Positions 1-7,400 of a stretch of 10,063 nt of DNA are shown one piece after another. How positions within the stretch are numbered: position 1 is the first letter of the stretch; each line of letters begins with the position of its first letter. The notes under the pieces were generated by a model. It had not been told where the DNA came from and did not search any database. It saw nothing but the letters and a program-made list of their open reading frames with translations. A program made the translations under genes and the position numbers. Source of the stretch: an uncultured Aquimarina sp. (GTDB taxonomy: Bacteria > Bacteroidota > Bacteroidia > Flavobacteriales > Flavobacteriaceae); contig CALGNG010000025.1 of the NCBI GenBank assembly GCA_937958735.1, forward strand, positions 1 through 10,063, in the 5' to 3' direction.

Positions 1-271
1 CAAATAAGACAAAACCAACACACAGACCAATAGTAATAAAAAAGAATAATAGCCTAGAACCTTCAAAACTGGAGGTAATTATCCTATAAATAGCATAAAA
101 TCCTAAAAACGTATTGGTTGCTACAAATAAAAATATAGCAAACACCATTTTCTTAATCGTCTTTAATCCTTCTTTACCGCTATTTTTAAGAAAACTAATC
201 GGGTTATTGGCAGAATCTATTAATTCTTCTAAATTATCAAACTCCTCTTGATTGCTTGTTTTACTAGACAT
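1..271 (-). CDS. Partial unrecognised membrane protein (N-terminal 90 residues)
   Basis: An open frame starts at the ATG at 269-271 and runs off the left edge without a stop, giving 90 residues. It begins MSSKTSNQEEFDNLEELID: a hydrophilic acidic cytosolic-type stretch of about 30 residues. A short Lys-rich segment follows (around residues 31-42), then two hydrophobic segments, roughly residues 43-63 and 73-90, separated by a short polar turn. This looks like an integral inner-membrane protein with its N terminus probably inside. I do not recognise the family and see no enzymatic motif. It lies 125 nt downstream of thiH on the same strand, so it may be a separate transcription unit, and nothing links it to thiamine synthesis. 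Confidence is moderate that it is a real gene, because frame and hydropathy are coherent throughout, and low for any function. Confidence 0.6.
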   Translation of the reverse strand, partial: MSSKTSNQEEFDNLEELIDSANNPISFLKNSGKEGLKTIKKMVFAIFLFVATNTFLGFYAIYRIITSSFEGSRLLFFFITIGLCVGFVLF

Positions 272-396
272 CCAAATATATTTTTATAACGGTAAATATA
301 TAGAATATTCATTAAAAATACATTTTATCGGACTCAAATACTACTTAAAACAGTTAACAAAAAGCAAACTCTTTATCGCAAATAATTAAATTACAA
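272..396. other. Spacer between thiH and the membrane-protein gene
   Basis: This is an AT-rich gap of 125 nt with no gene. I found no convincing hairpin followed by a T-run that would end the thiH transcript. On the minus strand, TATATTTG at 273-280 fits the Bacteroidota -7 consensus TAnnTTTG. It lies only 2 nt from the ATG of the membrane gene and has no properly spaced TTG upstream, so I do not call a promoter. Confidence 0.4.
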
Positions 397-1599
397 TTAC
401 TTAAAACTTTCCCAGTCTTTCCAAACCACCTCAAATCCTTGTTGTTTTAGCATTGTTGCAATGTCTTCTGTAGGGCGTTCGTCCGAAATTTCGAATTGTT
501 CTAAACTTTGTGGTTCTACTACGTATCCTCCTGGATTCGTTTTAGATTCCGCACTAATGGAGGTAATTCCTAATTTTACTACATTATTTCTAAACAGCTC
601 ACTCTCGCGAGTAGACATAGAAAGCTCTACATCTTCGTCCAACAAACGGAAGGCACAAATGGCTTGTACTAGGTCTGGATCCGTCATTTCTACCTTAGGT
701 TCTAAGCCACCACTATGTGGGCGAAGTCTAGGAAAGGAAATGGAGTATTTGGTTTTCCAATAGTTTTTTTGCAAGTATCTTAAATGTAAGGCTGTAAAAA
801 AACTGTCTGTTCTCCAATCTTCCAAACCAAATAACGCTCCCAACCCAATTTTATGTACTCCTGCACGACCTAAACGGTCTGGAGTTTCTAAGCGGTAATC
901 AAAATTACTTTTCTTGCCTTTAGGGTGATGTTTTTTATACTCGTCCTTATGATAGGTTTCTTGGTATACCAAAACCGCATACAAACCACTTTGGCTAAGC
1001 GTTTCGTAATCGGGCTGATCCAGTGGCTGTACTTCTATGGTAATGTTACTAAATTGTTCTTTAATAAGCTCTATAGCATTTTTTATATACGATACGCCTA
1101 CCGTTTTATTTGCTTCTCCAGTTACCAACAAGATATGATCGTATCCTTTTTGTTTTAAGAAAGCGACTTCTTTTAGAATTTCGGCATCCGTAAGGGTTCT
1201 TCTTGGTATTTTATTAGTCATACTAAACCCACAATACGTACATATATTCTGGCATTCGTTACTTAAATACATTGGCACATACATTTGCATAGTGTTCCCA
1301 AAACGTTTTTTGGTTAACCTACTGCTTATTTGTGCCATTTGTTCTAAAAATGGTCGTGCTGCAGGGGATATTAAGGCTTTAAAATCTTCTATATCCCTTT
1401 TGGATTTTGCTAAAGCATAGGTTACATCGGTTGCTGTTTTAGCATAGATATCTTGAGTAATTTGATCCCAGTTGTATTTATTGAAAGTTTGGGTGAAAGT
1501 TTTTTGGGTATTGGGTATCGGGTATTGAGTATCGGGCATCAGGTTTTTGGCTCTTTTAGCACTTTTCTTTAAATCTAATTTTATCAATTCTTTTTTCAT
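397..1599 (-). CDS. thiH: ThiH, radical-SAM 2-iminoacetate (dehydroglycine) synthase
   Basis: ThiH cleaves tyrosine with S-adenosylmethionine to give p-cresol and dehydroglycine, the glycine-derived donor for ThiG in thiazole synthesis; it acts in the cytosol. The radical-SAM cluster motif CxxxCxxC is at C116, C120 and C123 (NECQNICTYCGF). The C-terminal half has typical ThiH blocks: RLRPHSGG, STRESELFRNN, SAESKTNPGGY and the terminal VWKDWESF. The conserved fold starts around residue 35 (TFTQTFNKYNWD). The first 34 residues are an unusual Lys-rich leader whose residues 21-32 (MPDTQYPIPNTQ) are encoded by a heptanucleotide repeat. The ATG at 1599 is used here; the internal ATG at 1539 (M21) is a plausible alternative start. 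The gene lies 19 nt behind the four-helix-bundle gene, which separates it from its usual partner thiG. Use of ThiH, not the oxidase ThiO, fits the Bacteroidota pathway. Confidence 0.96.
   Translation of the reverse strand: MKKELIKLDLKKSAKRAKNLMPDTQYPIPNTQKTFTQTFNKYNWDQITQDIYAKTATDVTYALAKSKRDIEDFKALISPAARPFLEQMAQISSRLTKKRFGNTMQMYVPMYLSNECQNICTYCGFSMTNKIPRRTLTDAEILKEVAFLKQKGYDHILLVTGEANKTVGVSYIKNAIELIKEQFSNITIEVQPLDQPDYETLSQSGLYAVLVYQETYHKDEYKKHHPKGKKSNFDYRLETPDRLGRAGVHKIGLGALFGLEDWRTDSFFTALHLRYLQKNYWKTKYSISFPRLRPHSGGLEPKVEMTDPDLVQAICAFRLLDEDVELSMSTRESELFRNNVVKLGITSISAESKTNPGGYVVEPQSLEQFEISDERPTEDIATMLKQQGFEVVWKDWESFK
1504..1558 (+). repeat. Heptanucleotide repeat array inside the 5' end of thiH
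   Basis: On the + strand, contiguous 7-nt units run from 1506: GGGTATT, GGGTATC, GGGTATT, GAGTATC, GGGCATC, then AGGTTTT. The array ends with the 10-mer GGCTCTTTTA (1549-1558), which recurs with one change each beside the arrays at 2798 and 3476. It lies within thiH and encodes residues 21-32. Positions 1504-1522 match the reverse complement of 2004-2022 at 18 of 19 bases. Confidence 0.85.
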
Positions 1600-1618
1600 T
1601 TGAGTTTTCTTAAAAAAA

Positions 1619-1969
1619 TTAACCTAACGACTGAATTAATTTATATAACATTTTTTTGATAATAATCACTTTAGATTTCAATTTATCATAATCTTCATTT
1701 GTTATAAATTTTAAATCTTTGGATAATAAAATTTGATATTCAACTTCCGAAATTGAACCAGAAGCAATTCTTAAAAATCGAGCAAATTCTTTTTGAGTTT
1801 GGTAACCACAACCCTCAGCAATATTAGTAGGCACAGATGACGATACTCTTCTTAATTGAGAAATTAATCCGAATTTTTCTTCTGAAGGAAATAAGTTTGT
1901 TATGCGATAAATTTCCAAACACAACAAATGAGATTTCTCCCAAACTATTAAATCTTTAAAATTCCTCAT
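1619..1969 (-). CDS. Four-helix-bundle protein (23S rRNA intervening-sequence/Avd-like family)
   Basis: This 116-residue, mostly helical protein has the hallmarks of the four-helix-bundle family found in 23S rRNA intervening sequences and related to DGR accessory proteins (Avd): FKDLIVWEKSH at the N terminus, the core SQLRRVSSSVPTNIAEG (residues 37-53), then FARFLRIASGSISEVEYQ (62-79). The length is normal and the start ATG at 1967-1969 gives the family's usual N terminus. The molecular role of free-standing members is unknown; RNA or nucleic-acid binding is suggested from the Avd and IVS contexts. It lies between thiG (56 nt upstream) and thiH (19 nt downstream), a place with no pathway logic. 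It is bracketed by heptamer-repeat arrays in opposite orientation (1506-1547 and 1993-2020), which may mean it arrived as a small insertion. Family assignment is confident; mobility is inference. Confidence 0.9.
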   Translation of the reverse strand: MRNFKDLIVWEKSHLLCLEIYRITNLFPSEEKFGLISQLRRVSSSVPTNIAEGCGYQTQKEFARFLRIASGSISEVEYQILLSKDLKFITNEDYDKLKSKVIIIKKMLYKLIQSLG

Positions 1970-1992
1970 TATTGTATTTTCTACTTATTATC

Positions 1993-2025
1993 AATCCCTA
2001 TTGCCCGATACCCAAAACCCAATAG
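1993..2025 (-). repeat. Heptanucleotide repeat array in the thiG/four-helix spacer
   Basis: Read on the minus strand from 2020, the units are GGGTTTT, GGGTATC, GGGCAAT and AGGGATT, preceded by CTATT that directly abuts the thiG stop codon TAG (2026-2028). It is inverted relative to the array in thiH. The two could pair over 19 nt with one mismatch if both were in one transcript, looping out the four-helix-bundle gene. Confidence 0.75.
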
Positions 2026-2790
2026 CTAATTTAAAAACGACGTCAATGGGCTACTTGCTTCGGCATGTTGCTTTACTGGGGCTAGTTTTGCTTCGTAAGC
2101 CATGCGTCCTGCCTCTACTGCCATTTTAAAAGCGCGTCCCATTTCTACTGGGTTTTGAGAGACTGCAATAGCCGTATTTACCAATACAGCATCGGCTCCT
2201 AGTTCCATAGCATAAGCAGCATGGGATGGCGCTCCTATACCTGCATCTACGATTACAGGAACGTTGCTTTGGTCTATTATAATTTCTAAAAAATCTTGTG
2301 TTTTTAGACCTTTATTACTTCCTATTGGTGCGCCTAATGGCATTACACATTGTGTCCCCACTTCTTCTAATCTTTTGCACAAAACAGGATCTGCATGGAT
2401 GTAAGGCATTACTACAAAACCTAATTTTACTAGCTCTTCTGCTGCCTTTAAGGTTTCTATAGGGTCTGGTAATAGGTATTTAGGGTCTGGATGAATTTCT
2501 AGTTTTATCCAATTGGTCTCCAGTGCTTCTCGTGCCATTTGGGCCGCAAAAACAGCTTCTTTAGCATCCCTAACACCAGAGGTATTGGGTAGTAAATTAA
2601 TATGCGGGTGTTGCAGGTGCGATAAAATATCGTCTTGCGTGTTAGTTACTTCTACTCGCTTTAGGGCTACAGTAATCAATTCACTACTGGAAGCTAGTAA
2701 AGATTCTTCCATTAACTTGGAGGTACTAAATTTACCTGTTCCTGTAAAAAGGCGTGAAGTAAATGTTTTATCGGCTATTTGTAATTTCAT
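2026..2790 (-). CDS. thiG: ThiG, thiazole synthase
   Basis: ThiG condenses deoxyxylulose 5-phosphate, dehydroglycine from ThiH, and sulfur carried on the ThiS thiocarboxylate into the thiazole phosphate moiety. The 254 residues match the family's usual length and form a single TIM barrel. The residue expected to form the Schiff base with DXP is K96 in [10 protein letters not shown]. Other family blocks are LFTGTGKF (15-21), [15 protein letters not shown] (66-80), [13 protein letters not shown] (150-162), [20 protein letters not shown] (181-200) and VLVNTAIA (202-209). The protein is complete and ends SFLN at a TAG whose bases run into a repeat. It follows thiE by 57 nt. Its normal partner thiH is displaced by the four-helix-bundle gene. 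The sulfur carrier ThiS is needed but not encoded in this window. Confidence 0.97.
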   Translation of the reverse strand: MKLQIADKTFTSRLFTGTGKFSTSKLMEESLLASSSELITVALKRVEVTNTQDDILSHLQHPHINLLPNTSGVRDAKEAVFAAQMAREALETNWIKLEIHPDPKYLLPDPIETLKAAEELVKLGFVVMPYIHADPVLCKRLEEVGTQCVMPLGAPIGSNKGLKTQDFLEIIIDQSNVPVIVDAGIGAPSHAAYAMELGADAVLVNTAIAVSQNPVEMGRAFKMAVEAGRMAYEAKLAPVKQHAEASSPLTSFLN

Positions 2791-2796
2791 ATTTAT

Positions 2797-2834
2797 AGCT
2801 ATTGGCTATTAGCGATTAAGTATTGGCTCTTCTA
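2797..2834 (+). repeat. Heptanucleotide repeat array in the thiE-thiG spacer
   Basis: On the + strand, exact 7-nt units follow one another: GCTATTG (2798-2804), GCTATTA, GCGATTA and AGTATTG (to 2825). They are followed by the boundary 10-mer GGCTCTTCTA (2825-2834). The array fills over half of the 57-nt spacer and lies just upstream of the thiG start. Confidence 0.75.
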
Positions 2835-2847
2835 AAAGAATCAACAT

Positions 2848-3567
2848 CTAATTGGTCATAGCAATTTTTATTTCGTTAATATTATTTTTAATCTCGTTAT
2901 CGCTTCCGCTGGAAAGTAAACTTGAAACGGCAATTCCAGAAACACCTACATTAAATAACTCCTCTGTATCTTTGATTTGTATGCCCCCAATAGCAATAAT
3001 TGGAATTTGATGTCCTTGTTTTTTTAATTGACCGATAATTTCTTGATAGCCTTCTAATCCTAGAACGGGACTTAATTTATCTTTTGTGGTCGTAAAAGTA
3101 AAAGGGCCTAATCCTATATAATCTACACCGTCTTTAATATGCTGTAAACAATCTTCTAATGTATTGGCCGTACCTCCAATAATGGCGTTTTCTGTAAGTT
3201 GTTTTCGGGCTTCTTTAGGATTGGTATCGGTTAAACCTACATGTATTCCGTCGGCTTTAGATTCTCCTGCAATGCCTACATTGTCGTTAATTATAAATAT
3301 TGCTCCATAGGTGTCGCAAATTTTACGGCATTTTTTTGCGGCTTCTAAATAGTCTATTAACTCAACTTTTTTTAAACGCAATTGTACCCATTTTACTCCT
3401 GCTTTACATACGTTTTCTATATTGGTAATATGGTCTGCAATGGTAGCACCTTGGGAGATATATTGGATAGCTATTGGATTTTGGGTTTTGGGTGTCAGGT
3501 ATCGGGTATCGGCTCCTTTATTACCTAAAGGGTTCTTTTTTCTTGTATTTGCTGTCTTTACACTCAT
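2848..3567 (-). CDS. thiE: ThiE, thiamine-phosphate synthase with a repeat-derived N-terminal leader
   Basis: ThiE couples HMP pyrophosphate from ThiD to thiazole phosphate, giving thiamine phosphate. It is a TIM-barrel enzyme. Family motifs seen are WVQLRLK (60-66), IINDN (92-96), DGIHVGLTD (106-114), the GG-T at 131-133 (where many homologues have G-x-S), GLGPFTFTTTK (152-162, the pyrophosphate-binding T-x-TK region) and AIGGI (192-196). These support an active synthase as opposed to a TenI-type paralogue. The conserved fold begins at QYISQG (residue 35). The 34 residues before it are extra; residues 20-31 (DTRYLTPKTQNP) are encoded by a heptamer repeat. No Met lies between the leader and the fold, so starting at 3567 is required unless a non-ATG codon is used. 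The gene sits 48 nt after thiD. Confidence 0.95.
   Translation of the reverse strand: MSVKTANTRKKNPLGNKGADTRYLTPKTQNPIAIQYISQGATIADHITNIENVCKAGVKWVQLRLKKVELIDYLEAAKKCRKICDTYGAIFIINDNVGIAGESKADGIHVGLTDTNPKEARKQLTENAIIGGTANTLEDCLQHIKDGVDYIGLGPFTFTTTKDKLSPVLGLEGYQEIIGQLKKQGHQIPIIAIGGIQIKDTEELFNVGVSGIAVSSLLSSGSDNEIKNNINEIKIAMTN
3469..3520 (+). repeat. Heptanucleotide repeat array inside the 5' end of thiE
   Basis: On the + strand, five contiguous 7-nt units occupy 3476-3510: GGATTTT, GGGTTTT, GGGTGTC, AGGTATC, GGGTATC. They are preceded by AGCTATT (3469-3475) and followed by the 10-mer GGCTCCTTTA (3511-3520). The array lies inside thiE and encodes residues 20-31 of the leader. Confidence 0.85.
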
Positions 3568-3589
3568 TAATAACTATTTTAAATATACT

Positions 3590-3610
3590 TATAGCTAAAG
3601 CCTAATAGCC
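3590..3610 (-). repeat. Short heptamer repeat in the thiD-thiE spacer
   Basis: Read on the minus strand, three 7-nt units fit exactly: GGCTATT, AGGCTTT and AGCTATA. They belong to the same degenerate family as the longer arrays but lack the GGCTCYTYTA boundary. They occupy much of the 48-nt spacer between thiD and thiE. Confidence 0.5.
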
Positions 3611-3615
3611 GAAAC

Positions 3616-4368
3616 TTATTTAATAAACCTCCCCAATAACTCTTTACTACTCCCTAAATACTTCTCTGTAAATTGCTTTGCTCGAAAACTACTTTTTAAT
3701 AGAGGAAATCCTAATGCTAGATTGGCTGCTATAGCACTGGATAGTATACAACCACTTCCGTGCTTGGGATATATGGGTTGTAGTTTGGGGTTTATAGGAT
3801 GTATTTTTCCTTCTTTTGTATATAAATAATCTTTGCCTTTTTCTTGTTGGTTATGGCCGCCTTTTAAATATAGGCTGGTTTTGGTAGTTATATGGGCAAT
3901 GGTTTTATTTAGGTCTTTTTTAGGAAATAGTTGCTCTATCTCTTCGTAATTAGGAGTTAGTACATAAATTTTTTCTAAAATTTGATCGAATTCCACTTCG
4001 CTAAAATTGGTATTGAAATCGTAATTTGTTGAAGATCGCAATACGGGGTCTAGTATTATTTTTATTTTAGGGTTTATAGAAAGTAATAGGTTTATAATTT
4101 GATTTAAAATACTCCAGTTTTCTATTATTCCAATTTTTACTACATCTATAGTAAATCTATCTAACAATACACTTATTTGCTTTTTAAGCACTTCTACATT
4201 TGTCCAATGGCAATCTACAAATAACGTATCTGTTTGTATGGTATTGGCTGTACATACGGACAAGCCTTGTGTTTTTAACCTTTCGAAGGTTTTGCAATCG
4301 GCTATTAGCCCTGCCCCTCCCGATGGGTCAAAGCCCGCTATGCTAAGTATGTATGGTCTTTTTTTCAT
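3616..4368 (-). CDS. thiD: ThiD, hydroxymethylpyrimidine (phosphate) kinase
   Basis: ThiD phosphorylates HMP and HMP-phosphate with ATP to give HMP-PP, the substrate of ThiE. The protein has 250 residues, slightly under the usual 255-270, and the ribokinase-like fold. Seen are SIAGFDPSGGAGLIAD (9-24, substrate-binding N terminus), ANTIQTD (41-47), VVKIGI (77-82), DPVLRSS (107-113), LTPNYEE (137-143), LKGGH (168-172) and the anion-hole/catalytic HGSGC (203-207) before SAIAANLALG. It resembles the Bacteroidota version, with DPVLRSS where proteobacterial enzymes have DPVMVAKSG-like sequence. It is a stand-alone kinase with no fused ThiE or ThiN domain. It follows the SNF2 helicase by 45 nt and precedes thiE by 48 nt, so it is probably cotranscribed with both. 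Confidence 0.95.
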   Translation of the reverse strand: MKKRPYILSIAGFDPSGGAGLIADCKTFERLKTQGLSVCTANTIQTDTLFVDCHWTNVEVLKKQISVLLDRFTIDVVKIGIIENWSILNQIINLLLSINPKIKIILDPVLRSSTNYDFNTNFSEVEFDQILEKIYVLTPNYEEIEQLFPKKDLNKTIAHITTKTSLYLKGGHNQQEKGKDYLYTKEGKIHPINPKLQPIYPKHGSGCILSSAIAANLALGFPLLKSSFRAKQFTEKYLGSSKELLGRFIK

Positions 4369-4378
4369 TTAATTTATT

Positions 4379-4403
4379 AAGTATTGCGATGGGCTATATA
4401 CTT
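4379..4403. repeat. Small hairpin/heptamer-like remnant in the SNF2-thiD spacer
   Basis: A 6-bp inverted repeat (AAGTAT at 4379-4384, ATACTT at 4398-4403) encloses GCGATGGGCTAT-type sequence that resembles the heptamer family. It has no T-run typical of an intrinsic terminator. It is a weak feature, listed because every other spacer beside a thi gene shows related sequence. Confidence 0.35.
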
Positions 4404-4413
4404 GTTTTTATTT

Positions 4414-7400
4414 TTAACTAAATAACTCGGTAATGCTTTCTTTAGATAATGCTTTTACAAAATTTTCATCGGTTTGTATAATATCGTTGGAAAGTTGTTT
4501 TTTTCCTATTTGGTAGTTAATTATTTTCTCTTCTACTGTGCCTTTACAAATCATTTTATAGGCCATTACTTTTTTGGTTTGTCCAATGCGGTAACAACGG
4601 TCAATAGCCTGGGCTTCTACGGCGGGGTTCCACCATGGGTCTACTAGGTACACATATTCGGCTGCTGTTAGGTTTAAACCTGTTCCCCCTGCCTTAAGGC
4701 TTATTAGGAATACCCGTACATCGTTGTTATTTTGAAAATTATCTACCTTACTTTGTCGGTCTTTTGTACGTCCGTCTAAGTATTCGTAGATTATGTTTTC
4801 TGCATCTAATGCTATTTTTATCTGATTTAGCATCTTTACAAATTGAGAGAATATCAGAATTTTATGATTTCCCGTTTTTTCGGTCACATGCGCTACTAAT
4901 TCTTTAATTTTTATAGATTCGGAGGTATAGTTTTCGTCGTCGTTTAATAACAAAGGGGAATCGCAAATTTGCCTTAGTTTGGTTAGTCCTTCTAACACAT
5001 ACATTTTAGATTTTCCTATACCATCTTCGTCAATTTTATTCAACAAATAATTCCGGTATTTATTTTTATAAGCATCGTATAGCTTTTGTTGCTCTGGCTC
5101 CATGGTACAGTACAAAATTTGTTCTGTTTTTTGAGGCAATTCTGTAGCTACTTGTTCCTTGGTACGACGCAGCATAAAGGGGTTTATTAATTGCCGTAAT
5201 TCGTTAGCAATTTGCGCATCTTTATTTTTATCTATAGGTGTGGCAAATTCTTTTTTAAAATTAGCCATACTTCCTAACAAACCGGGGTTTGCAAAGGTCA
5301 TTTGTGCAAAAAGATCGAACGTATTATTTTCTATTGGGGTTCCTGTAAGTACTAGTTTGTTATTGGCTTGTAAGAGACGAGTAGATTTGAAACGTTGTGA
5401 ATTGGGATTTTTTATGGCTTGTGACTCGTCTAAAATAATATAGTTAAACTTATATTCTTTTAAAAAAGAAACGTCTCGCATTATTAAACCATAGGTGGTA
5501 AAAACAATATCAAAATTATCAAAATTTTCTGTTGTTTTTAAACGGTCTCCACCTGTATGTACATGAAAATTAAGTGTGGGACAAAACTTTTTAATTTCTT
5601 CTTGCCAATTAAAAATTAACGAGGTGGGCAATATAATTAATGTTGCTTTTTTGGGGTTTTTAGTGTTTTTTAAATGTTGTAAAAAAGTAATTATTTGCAA
5701 CGTTTTTCCTAATCCCATATCGTCTGCTAGGCAACCTCCAAAGTTATATTCGTCTAAAAAATTTAACCAATTTAAGCCTTCTTTTTGATAATCTCTTAAA
5801 TTTGCTTTTAGCCCTTTAGGTGTGCTTATGTTAGCAATTTCTTTAAAAGACTGTAAACGTTTTTTTATGGCAGCATGCTTTAGGGCTATGTCGGAATTCG
5901 CGTCCAAGGTATCATACAAACTGTCTATTACCGATAGTTGGTATTTAGAAACTTGTATAGAATCTTTTTTAACTTCTCCAGATCTAAAGGCGTGTTCGTA
6001 TTTCTCTATCCATTTTTGTGGTAAAATACCTAGAGTCCCGTCTTTTAGTTCTACGTAGTTGCTTTTATTAATTATAGATTTTCTAACGTCTTTTAGGCTT
6101 ACTTGCTGGTCTCCAAAGCTAATTTCCATATTTACGTCGAACCAATCTATACCAGAATTTACATTTACAGCAATATTAGGTTTATTGCTATTGTATTTCA
6201 TTTTAGTTAGTTTGTCGTAACCAAAAACTTCTATCTGATTTTCTTTTAAGATATCGAAGGCATCTATAAACCATAAATCTGTTATAAAATCTTCCTTATC
6301 TATGTAAAAAAAAGATTGATTTTGGTTTTCGAAATGAGGGTGCAAGTTTTGTAATACCGAAACAAATTGTTGTTCCATTTTTGTATCACGCTTTATTATC
6401 TTTCCTGTTTCCGTTTCTTCTATAACCTGAGGAGATAGTAATTCTATGTGCTTATTATTATATTCAATTACTGGTTTTAAAATAATAATGTCTTCTATTT
6501 CGGATAGGTAAAGTTGTTTTTTAAAGTCTTCAACGAGTACTTTTTTTGTCGTTTGCTTTTTGTGAGGAATAACAACTTCGAATCGCTCCGAAAGGGGTTT
6601 TATAAAACTGTTATAATTTTTTTCGAAATCGGTTTTCGGAATGCGTATTTCTGGGGTATCATTAAAATAAACAAAGGCTTTCGCATCAAAAAAAGAACGG
6701 TACAAAAAGTACTCTTTGTTTAGTGTTAGAAAATAAAGATTATTGACATATTTATTTTTTATAATTTTCTTTTTACTACCTTCTACTTCTACGTAGGCTT
6801 TAAGTACAAAAAAGTGGGCTTCTTCTTTTACTTTGAAAAAAAGCCGAGGAGCTTCAGTCTTGAAAGAGATAGGCTCTAAGTTTTTTCGGGTTATTTTATC
6901 CGAATAGTCTTCTAAAAATACTTGGTATGTTAATAGGTTATCATAACATAAAGCAAGTAGTTCTCTTAAGTTTTTAAAGGCTAATTTTTCCTTTTGAAAA
7001 TCAAAGCTAGAAGTGGTTTCGTTTAAAATATTTATGGCAAGTATTTTTTCAATTAGTGCCTGCTGTTCTATAGTATAGTTTTCTTTTTCGAACAAAAATT
7101 CTTCAGCTGTAATTCTTTGTATTTTAGAAACTAAATCTGTTTTTTCTACATTAATATTTCCTTGTAACGGCAATAATTCCACAACATCAGTTTCTCCGGT
7201 ATTGTATAATTCAATACCTAAAGCTACTCCCTTTTCTTTTTTTGTTTTTGTTTTCTTTTCAAAAATGGGTAATTGATCTATAATTACATTTTCATTATCT
7301 AAAAAAGATCTATTAAACTCTTGTAAATCTCTAAATTCGTAAGCGCTTAATAAGCCTTCTTTTTTAGGTATTAAATTATATGCTCCACCTTCTAACTCAA

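Noticed and set aside
273..280. TATATTTG as a Bacteroidota -7 promoter element for the left-edge gene
   Set aside because: It is only 2 nt from the start codon and lacks a spaced TTG element. In AT-rich DNA such a match is expected by chance.
461..763. Open frame on the + strand opposite thiH
   Set aside because: It is antisense to clearly conserved ThiH sequence, with no recognisable motif. The same applies to the + strand frames opposite thiG, the SNF2 gene and thiC.
1581..1997. TTATCAAT(T/C)C direct repeats as a target-site duplication of an insertion
   Set aside because: Nine of ten matching bases in AT-rich sequence is weak. The repeats do not sit exactly outside the inverted arrays, so I mention them only as a side note to the four-helix-bundle finding.
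1504..3610. CRISPR array
   Set aside because: The repeats are 7-nt tandem units without unique spacers, spread between and inside genes, and no cas genes are present.
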